Source: Argopecten irradians
Taxonomy: Eukaryota; Mollusca; Bivalvia; Pectinida; Pectinidae
Direction: 5' to 3'
NCBI RefSeq assembly: GCF_041381155.1
Contig: NC_091137.1
Location: forward strand, 18,335,655-18,399,654
DNA length: 64,000 bases
Position numbers and translations under genes: made by a program. Within the stretch, counting starts at the first letter, position 1, and each line of letters starts with the position of its first letter. The notes under the pieces were generated by a model. That model worked only from the letters and a program-made list of their open reading frames with translations, searched no databases and had not been told where the DNA came from. Positions 56,863 to 64,000 of this stretch are shown one piece after another.

Positions 56863-59800
56863 CTGTAAAACAGAAAATTACAACCACATATATCATTCAT
56901 CACAACATTCCAACATATATATATTAGTCTAAAGTTGATCTTTGACTTATAGCATGCTAAATACTTATGTTTTAAACCTAAGTTTGATATATTGTTATGA
57001 CAAAATCACTGTTTGACTTTAGTTATAATGGTCTTCTGAGTTCGGTTACAGAATAAAACAAAGCGATATTAACATAATATATATTGGCCCATCAGGCTCT
57101 TTTAGTCATTTTGACCCATTTTGGCCCCTGGGGGTCAGCAAGGACCAATATGGATATGATGCTAAATGCTATCCCCAAGGGAAAATCTGTGATCCTAGGG
57201 TCATAAAATTCACAATTTGTGTAGAGGGCCTTAAGACCTTTCAATCTATGAAGGGTATTTGATTCTACCATATCTACATGGAGAAAAGATTTTGGAATTT
57301 CATTCAAATTTATCCCTTTTGGCCATGTTACATAAAATTCCAAGGAAAAGATATAGATTTCTAACTTACCCTGACCTAGGATTACGCTGGTAGTTAGGAG
57401 GACATGGTGTCGGTATACACTGATGACTGCCCCGAGTGTTAAAACACATCTGGTCTGGTCCACAGTCAATTCTTAGTGCTGAGCACTCATTGATATCTAC
57501 AACAAAAACGCCCACATACATATCTGAAACAACTTGGAATCTAATCACAAGATGTTGGCCCTAATGTCCTGAATTACACAATCATTTAAAGCACCTATCA
57601 AATTCTACCAATATTGGTTAAGAAGAAAATCTACATTTACTATTCTAAGATCAAAGACTAGGAATTTATACATAGTGATCAAACTACTGACAATAAAAAT
57701 GAAATGATGAAATACAAAATCCTTACAGATATTATGACCATGATGTGCAAAGTGGTTATGAAGTGGACAGAAACATTAAAGTATACAAAATAATGTACAA
57801 TCAAAGCAACAATGTGCAATGTGTTGTAAAGGGCCCATAAATCAAAATATTCAAATTCAAAATCTGACTTTTATATTTGATATCTGAATTGATAACTTTA
57901 ATGAAATCTTCACAATACCTATACATTTTCGTCCGTTACGTGAGACCTTGTAGCCTTCAGGACATGTGCACTTAAAACTGCCTTGTGTATTAATACATTT
58001 GTGTTGGCATATGCCTGGATCATCTGTACATTCATCAACATCTGTAAGGGAGATAAACCATAATTATCAAACATACGCAATCTGTACATTCATCAATATA
58101 TGCAAAGGGAGATAATCCAGTTACCAAAAACATTTACATGGATCATCTATATTCATCAACATCTCTTGACATGAAAAAATGTTTTAGACCAGAAAAGACA
58201 ATATCATCAATTTTGTCGAAAAAACTCTTTTTATTTCTAAAGTCCAAACGTGAATACTAATTTGTGTACATGTAATGGCTGAGATTGAATGGCAATACAC
58301 ATGTAGTTGAATGAGTTTAAGAATCAAACCATAAAAATTTTAACTCCAGGACCTTCTGATGACCTTGACTCATGTGCTGGTGCTTACCTATACACGTGTG
58401 TTGAGAAGGGACATAATTCATGCCTAAAGGACACACTCCACGTTTATGACGTCGTCGCAGGGAATGTCTATATAAGGAAGAACAATGGTGGCTAAGACCA
58501 CAGGGTGGAACCCCCCTCCTTGGTACCCCCATATCACTCTGAGGCTGCTGACGGGAACCAACTGAGAGCACCTGACTTGGTTCTATGAATTCTAGGCCTA
58601 AAAGACAAAAATAAAACTGCCATTCAGAATGGAATGCTTTCTTTTTCTCTTAATTTTAGTTATTTTTAATCATTTCTTTCCAAAGAGTAAGTCCTATTCG
58701 TAGAGTTGTTAGTATAGTAATAGAATAAATTTGATGCATAAGCATGTTAATTTTGAGACAAAATTTTTGTAAGCTATAGACATTGAATTAAAATGAATTA
58801 AAAAAGTTATGTTTGAAAAGCGGTGCTCTGCAGTTAGTATACATTTATCTGATGTAGTTGGATATAGGGAAGCTTTAAGCAAAGTAAAGGTATGTACCAG
58901 CACATGATTTTCTGTCAGCCAGTCGAATTTGTCCTGGAGGACAGATGCATTCAAATCCACCGAAGGTGTTCTGACACCTGAATGTACACACCCTGGGCTG
59001 ATTAACACATTCGTCCACATCTGAAACAAATGCTTTTATCTTCAGCTCATCTGACTAAAATGTCTGTTACATTTTTTAAGTGGAGAAAAAACCCAATGTA
59101 AATGAGTTAAGAATATAAGTTTCTTGATTAAGGTAGTGAAAATAAAGATTTTAACAACTGGAAATAAGTATTGAAGTACATGTATTGTTAAAACTGTTTA
59201 TCATGAAAATATGCAGTCAGAATGTAGAATTGTTAACCCTGCATTCAGCAATATAAGACCATGGCAATCATGTACCCTAAATAACATCATCCATTGATCA
59301 GTTCATCACTAATACACTAACCTCAGCCATTTACACTAATAAGGTACTGTACATGTTGGCACACAGATGCATGGTAACCAAGTGTTGCTTTGAACATTGA
59401 TCTTGACTTTCAGGAAGATTTGACCTTAAATGTGAAGTCTAGATTTGGTACATGGGTTTATTTATATAATGAGGGCCTTGACCCTGAATGTTAAGTCTGA
59501 ATTAAACTATATTACATGGCCCCTTTATACATGGATGACCTTAACATACCTCTACATAAATCATGAAAACTGGATTACATACAAACATACGACTTACGTT
59601 TACACATAACTATGGCCCTAGACATGAAGCAGGGTTTCCTTGATATCTGGGATGTCAACCCTAGGTCATATAAACATATACATAACCTACCTGTGCATAG
59701 ATAACCTTGACCTTTGGGATGTCAAACCTAGGTCACATATACATGTGGAACCTGGACCAGCCTCATGGGGATGTCAACCTTGGTACATCAAATTACAACC

Positions 59801-61648
59801 ATGGATGACCTTTGGGACCCTTGCATGGTCAAATATAACATACTGTTGACCTTGGTCATGACTACCTGTCATTATGATGGATGACCTTGACCTCTGGGAA
59901 TGTCGACCCTTGGTCATGCAAACAAATACATGACTTCCATATACATGGATGACCTTGACCTCTGGGATGTCAACCCTTGGTCATGCAAACAAATACATGA
60001 CTTACATATACATGGATGACTTTGACAAATGGGATGTCAATCCTTGGTCATACACACAAATACATGTCTTACATAAAACTTTACATGAATGACCTTGACC
60101 TGTGGGGTGTAAACCTTTGGTCATACAAACAAATACATATCCTACCTGTGCATGGATGACCTTGACCCCTGGATGTGAAGCCTGCATCACACACACACTG
60201 ATAGCTGCCCTCTGTGTTTACACATCTCTGGTTGGCATAACACTGATTCAGATTTTCCCGGCATTCATCTATATCTGTCAAATTTAAATTGTATGTAACT
60301 AATGTTGTTGAAATTCCTTATGCTGCTAAGCAGGAGTAGTGCGGATAGAAAATAGTCAAACGTGCCTTGTCGACCACCTTAAATAAAGTAACCTGCCTTA
60401 TGCAGTCCGTGTATCATGTCCTCCCAATGAAAACAAGTTGATTGAACTCTTATTTAGTGGTCAACTAAATGCACTGAAATTATGTCCTAAAATTATCGTT
60501 TTCTAAAAACTGCGGTTAGTCACCAATTTTTATCACTTACTGATCACCTGGCTATGTCTTTGTAGGTGCAGTCATATCAAATTTTACAATTAGAGATTGA
60601 AAACTATGTTTACATATTATGCATATTTCGTAAATCTCACATTTTGTGTACTTATATTTGGCACAACATTAGAAATAGAGTACATTTGAGCTAGTGAAAA
60701 ATACATTTGTATCTCTTTATTCATATTAGTCATAGAATTTGACCCATCCTTGATTAAACACATGTCACCTGTCATAAGCACCTAATATATTGTTTGTCAA
60801 TTGAGTGGCTGCTTAATGCTGTATGATACCTGGGTGTGCTAAACTATAATACGGGTTCGACTGTACATGATACCTGGGTGTGCTAAAACTTAATACAGGT
60901 TTGACTGTACATGATACCTGGGTGTGCTAAAACTTAATACAGGTTTGACTGTACATGGTACCTGGGTGTGCTAAAACTAATAATACAGGTTGTGACTATA
61001 TACATGGATGGTGTGTGCTAAAACTTAATACAGGTTTGACTGTACATGGTACCTGGGTGTGCTAAAACTTAATACAGGTTTGACTGTACATGATACCTGG
61101 GTGTGCTAAAACTTAATACAGGTTTGACTGTACATGGTACCTGGGTGTGCTAAAACTTAATACAGGTTTGACTGTACATGATACCTGGGTGTGCTAAAAC
61201 TTAATACAGGTTTGACTGTACATGATACCTGGGTGTGCTAAAACTTAATACAGGTTTGACTGTACATGGTACCTGGGTGTGCTAAAACTTAATACAGGTT
61301 TGACTGTACATGATACCTGGGTGTGCTAAAACTTAATACAGGTTTGACTGTACATGGTACCTGGGTGTGCTAAAACTTAATACAGGTTTGACTGTACATG
61401 ATACCTGGGTGTGCTAAACTTACTACAGGTTTGACTGTACATAATACTTGAGTATACTAAAACTCTTTATAACTGCAATATTACCAAAAGCACAAACTGT
61501 GGTGAGATTTTCTTACCACGACATTGTCCTGGACCAGTGGATCTATAACCATCAGGACATAACTGTATACACTTATAGCTGCCTTCTGAGTTAACACACT
61601 TCTCATCACCACGGCATCTATTGCTCCCCTCACTGCATTCATTTATAT
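56484..61648 (-). CDS. HMCN1: Hemicentin-1 (fibulin-6), last seven exons
   Basis: Joining 61517-61648, 60146-60274, 58898-59020, 58388-58597, 57919-58041, 57370-57496 and 56484-56862 on the minus strand gives 406 aa in one frame, open at its 5' end. The order is EGF, EGF, EGF, basic linker, EGF, EGF, fibulin-type C-terminal module. The end matches human HMCN1: [20 protein letters not shown] and [14 protein letters not shown] (human [34 protein letters not shown]), [14 protein letters not shown], and the terminus ISVSAFPY (human IAVSAYPY). Most EGF modules begin D-[IV]-[DN]-E-C, the calcium-binding type. Hemicentin is a huge secreted matrix protein that links tissues across basement membranes; the VWA and Ig arrays would lie to the right of the window. 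Introns are phase 1 except the last (phase 2). Confidence 0.95.
57085..57330 (+). repeat. Fragment of the ~320-bp tandem-core unit in a hemicentin intron
   Basis: GGCCTTAAGACCTTTCAATC, ATTTGATTCTACCATATCTA and TTGGCCCCTGGGGGTCAGCA match the units at 31943-33356. One worn unit, without clear end modules; a 125-aa minus frame runs through it and is not a gene. Confidence 0.6.
57370..57496 (-). CDS. HMCN1: Hemicentin exon: last EGF module
   Basis: It encodes (D)[39 protein letters not shown] then RS, the best-conserved stretch with human HMCN1. The donor is TCA GG/GTAAGT (phase 2). Confidence 0.97.
57919..58041 (-). CDS. HMCN1: Hemicentin exon: calcium-binding EGF module
   Basis: It encodes (D)[19 protein letters not shown] then [20 protein letters not shown] and I. 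The cysteine spacing and N-T-x-G-S-[FY] are those of cbEGF; donor ATAG/GTATTG. Confidence 0.95.
   Translation of the reverse strand: MLMNVQMIQAYANTNVLIHKAVLSAHVLKATRSHVTDENV
58388..58597 (-). CDS. HMCN1: Hemicentin exon: basic linker with possible furin site
   Basis: Seventy residues starting (G)[19 protein letters not shown], passing [19 protein letters not shown] and ending PSQHTCI. It takes the place of the long linker in human HMCN1 that begins AGLERLPNYG and ends with SRTRRTIRKTCPEG. RHKR fits the R-x-[KR]-R furin pattern. Confidence 0.9.
58898..59020 (-). CDS. HMCN1: Hemicentin exon: calcium-binding EGF module
   Basis: It encodes (D)[19 protein letters not shown] then [20 protein letters not shown] and A. 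It aligns with human DINECEQVPKPCAHQCSNT; the human module also ends C-A-G-L-E across the same exon junction. Confidence 0.94.
59600..60145 (+). repeat. HMCN1: ~68-bp array seeded from a hemicentin exon end
   Basis: About eight units carry CATGGATGACCTTGACCTCT then GGGATGTCAACCCTTGGTCA and TACATGACTTACATATA. The first part is homologous to the 3' end of exon 60146-60274 (CATGGATGACCTTGACCCCT on the plus strand). The unit at 59687 also keeps CCTACCTGTGCAT, the donor region. Confidence 0.85.
60146..60274 (-). CDS. HMCN1: Hemicentin exon: calcium-binding EGF module
   Basis: It encodes (D)[20 protein letters not shown] then [20 protein letters not shown] and CT. The donor is ACAG/GTAGGA. The 3' end of this exon and its donor are the template-like part of the array in the following intron. 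Confidence 0.93.
60823..61435 (+). repeat. 44-bp minisatellite, 14 units, hemicentin intron
   Basis: The unit contains GTACCTGGGTGTGCTAAAAC then TTAATACAGGTTTGACTGTACATG. Units differ mainly at one base, GATACC or GGTACC, in the order A A A G (worn) G A G A A G A G A. The fifth unit is damaged. Confidence 0.92.
61517..61648 (-). CDS. HMCN1: Hemicentin exon: calcium-binding EGF module
   Basis: It encodes (D)[20 protein letters not shown] then [20 protein letters not shown] and QCR. Six cysteines in EGF spacing with the N-x-x-G-S-Y core; acceptor ATTCTAG, donor CGTG/GTAAGA. Confidence 0.92.
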
Positions 61649-61722
61649 CTAGAATGTAACAAAATAGAACATTACACTACAGCCTAGACAATCGATCAAA
61701 ATGTAGCAACAGAGTACTTTAA

Positions 61723-63717
61723 CCCTTTCTGTGCCACGGCAAATTTCGAGAGTGCCAACGTCGCGGTGATTGTGACGTCAGAGAAAGATTGATGTAGCGC
61801 TGGTGACTTTTGACGTCGAAAACTGTACTGTATTTTAGCGCGTGTTGACGATACCGTTCTATGCATTATTGGGTTGGTTCCTTGGTCGATCACAGCCAGA
61901 ATGCTCTATTATCATTTTGCTGACATGATAAGTAAAACTTGTATGATAAGTTAAGCTAGTTACATGTCATTTTAGATGCTTTTACTACACAGCATAACAA
62001 CAACTTTCAACGAACTAATGTTCTTACACTCCCTTATGAATCACATGTCAACTCTGTATGTCAAAATCCCCTTATTCAGGCTGATGCGTATCGCTTGATA
62101 ATTACATTATAGATTATACCATTTGACTTCGAATTCATTTGGTGATTTCTGACGATTGTTTGCAGTATGTTATCTCACATTGTTATACATAAGTTATGTC
62201 TAATACATACTTATGGAGAGCAGAGTTGTTATTTCGCATTTTCCCCTCTTAATCTCTACATAATGAACAACAGCGACGCACGATATACATACACAAACAG
62301 AAATACTTTTGCCATTTTTATTTCAACTGACAGTATTAGTGTACTTTTTGGTAATAAAGAATGTACATGTGTATGTAACCGATATACACAGGAACAGTAT
62401 TACAGTGTCGGATATTCTTATATAAGTCCTGTGGTGTTAAGACAAATACATGTTGTACGTAATCATGTTTGTAGATGGTAAAAGTAATAACTAATCTATA
62501 CGTGTTTAGATATTAGATATGAAACAAAAGCAAATTATATTCACAATGCAGTTTAGATTAGGGAGATAAAGCATTTTAAGCATTTCTAAACACCCACACT
62601 ATTGCATTAAAGATGCTCCACCGCCGACAGACCATAAATGATACTCATCATTTGAACAACAATTGGTGTTTAATCGTGTATGCATATGTCTAATTAACAC
62701 AAAAAATAACATAAAATAATTTATTTTGCTTTTGGTGCATGCGCAGTCAGAACTTCATTCTATATAGAACATAGTGCCACAGTATTTTTTCGGGATGCAA
62801 TAAATTATTTCTAATATTTTTATCTTGAAGTAAAATTAAAAGCTCAAACTTTTCAATGTTGGTAATGGTGTAAAGTAAGTATCATTTGTAACTGAAAATA
62901 ATACCAAATCGTCTTATCCTGTTTTTGATAGTGAAAAAAATATCATTTGTCAGCGGTGGAGCATCTTTAAAATCTGCTGTTAGAAGACCAATTCCGACTT
63001 CTGTAATACCAATAACGATTCGTTATGCATGTATTTATGTCGTACAGTCTCTATGTTTAGAACAAAAATTTTCTGTATTCTTTATTTTTGTTATTAGAAG
63101 TAAAGGCAGATTCCTTGGTTTATTTTTTGATCCCTATATTTCTTCTGAAAAAGCTTCGCCTTTTACAACCGATTTGTATGTAGTAATAGTTTCTACATGT
63201 GTAATGGTCACAATTTCTAAACAAATCTAATTAAGAAAAGTCCAAGAAATGCTATGTATTCGATCCTTTGTCAGTATTTTACATTATTTTGTGAGTCAAA
63301 TTTTTATAAAAGACGGAAAATCTTTCAACTTAACCTATTTGTCAAAATTCAACATTGTTTGGAATACAATGCTAGATCGCTGTTTTTTTTATATATATTA
63401 ATTTTTTATCCTCAATTTTAGAAAGCATGCATAAACTTTGCATGTGTCTATATCTACTGCAATGAACACTATATACATATATCCATGTATTGCTGTAAGA
63501 TGGAGTGGCAATGGAAAGTGCGATATCGCTGCACTGTAGCCTCAGAGGCTGATACCCTCTCACGAAAATGACGTTGCATTCGACGTCATATTTTCACGAC
63601 AGCTTCCAAAAGTGCGATGTCGATATTTGAAGCACCTGCATCGGCTCAAAATCGGCTTTTGAGCACTGAACGTAGATGTTCAGTCGGCTCAAAATCGGCT
63701 CTTTGGCACAGAAGTGG
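61723..63717. mobile_element. Worn piggyBac-like TIR element, 2 kb
   Basis: TTAA is followed by CCCTTTCTGTGCCACGG on the left. The right end is TTTGGCACAGAAGTGG then TAAA. CCC(T)TT ends on TTAA are characteristic of piggyBac, but the right end and target are changed and no transposase frame was found. The flanks share a 23-bp direct repeat starting AAAATGTAGCAA (61698 and 63719; about 20 of 23 positions). A younger MITE is nested at 62611-62966. Confidence 0.45.
62611..62966. mobile_element. TTAA-target MITE, copy 2
   Basis: The ends AGATGCTCCACCGCCGACA and TGTCAGCGGTGGAGCATCT are exact complements, flanked by TTAA on both sides (62607-62610 and 62967-62970). The inside aligns in reverse with 10181-10533. 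The perfect ends suggest a fairly recent insertion. Confidence 0.82.
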
Positions 63718-64000
63718 TAAAATGTAGCAAAGGAACACTTTCCAGAAATTAATATTGGCTGCTTGTGCAGAAGAATCACCAAACCAATTTTTACCAATCA
63801 GTAACCTCCATTTTATTACCATGGAAACAGTTATCTAGACATGTAATATGTCACAAAGTAGGCAACAAGTTACAGCAAGTGACCAAGTTTGAACAAATTT
63901 GATTCATGGATTCAGTTGTTGGCCATTTCACAAATCTTGTATCAATATAGTGACCTGTTATATGTACTATGGTAACCACAATTTTTAGGAAAAATTCTTC
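63718..64000. other. Hemicentin intron at the right edge
   Basis: No further EGF exon was found between 61649 and the right edge. This last stretch has no repeat or exon that I recognise. Confidence 0.45.

Noticed and set aside
56484-56903. Starting the last hemicentin exon at the upstream Met
   Set aside because: The Met lies in the intron; the acceptor at 56863-56864 and the phase of the preceding exon fix the exon start at 56862.
57092-57469. 125-aa minus frame near a hemicentin exon
   Set aside because: It is an out-of-phase reading through exon 57370-57496 and a dispersed repeat.
60823-61435. A CRISPR array
   Set aside because: The 44-bp units are contiguous without unique spacers, and the genome is animal.

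Overview
This window is nuclear DNA of an invertebrate, most probably a bivalve mollusc. The genes are split by GT-AG introns into short exons, the DNA is AT-rich, and introns and spacers are full of short tandem arrays and of the bivalve type of tandem-core mobile element. That type has a 5' end reading ACAAGAGGCCCATGGGCC, a core of repeated units and a 3' hairpin. No bacterial, organellar or viral gene was seen.

Five host genes are supported by exons joined at the codon level. (1) Minus strand, 1245-1376: the first exon of a PPT2-like lysosomal thioesterase, running off the left edge. (2) Plus strand, 8163-17529: a complete four-exon class A GPCR of the melatonin-receptor type, 378 aa. (3) Minus strand, 29047-37221: prefoldin subunit 6 (PFDN6), four exons, complete, 125 aa. 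(4) Plus strand, about 37398-53179: a SURF1-family protein in nine exons whose two membrane segments are unusually divergent. It starts 176 bp from PFDN6, head to head, across a short spacer with opposed CCAAT boxes. (5) Minus strand, 56484-61648: the last seven exons of hemicentin-1 (fibulin-6). These hold five EGF modules, a basic linker and the fibulin-type C-terminal module; the 5' part lies beyond the right edge.

Mobile DNA is layered. At 1517-3895 a Mutator-like TIR element with a 9-bp target duplication holds a hAT-like element and a tandem-core element. A small sister copy at 27376-27831 has its own 9-bp duplication and shows the empty site. At 37503-41652, in SURF1-like intron 1, a pogo/Tigger-like element encloses a MULE-like element with 410-bp inverted repeats and a decayed transposase tail. 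Two TTAA-target families are present (21457-24990; 10181-10533 and 62611-62966), plus a worn piggyBac-like element and several foldback MITEs.

The most unusual signal is that some intronic tandem arrays grow out of the exon/intron boundary itself. GPCR intron 2 carries 12 extra GTAAGT donor cores next to the real donor and three partial copies of the start of the next exon before the real acceptor. A hemicentin intron carries an array homologous to the 3' end and donor of the adjacent exon. The second notable point is the SURF1-like protein, in which the conserved core is kept while the signatures of both membrane segments are lost.
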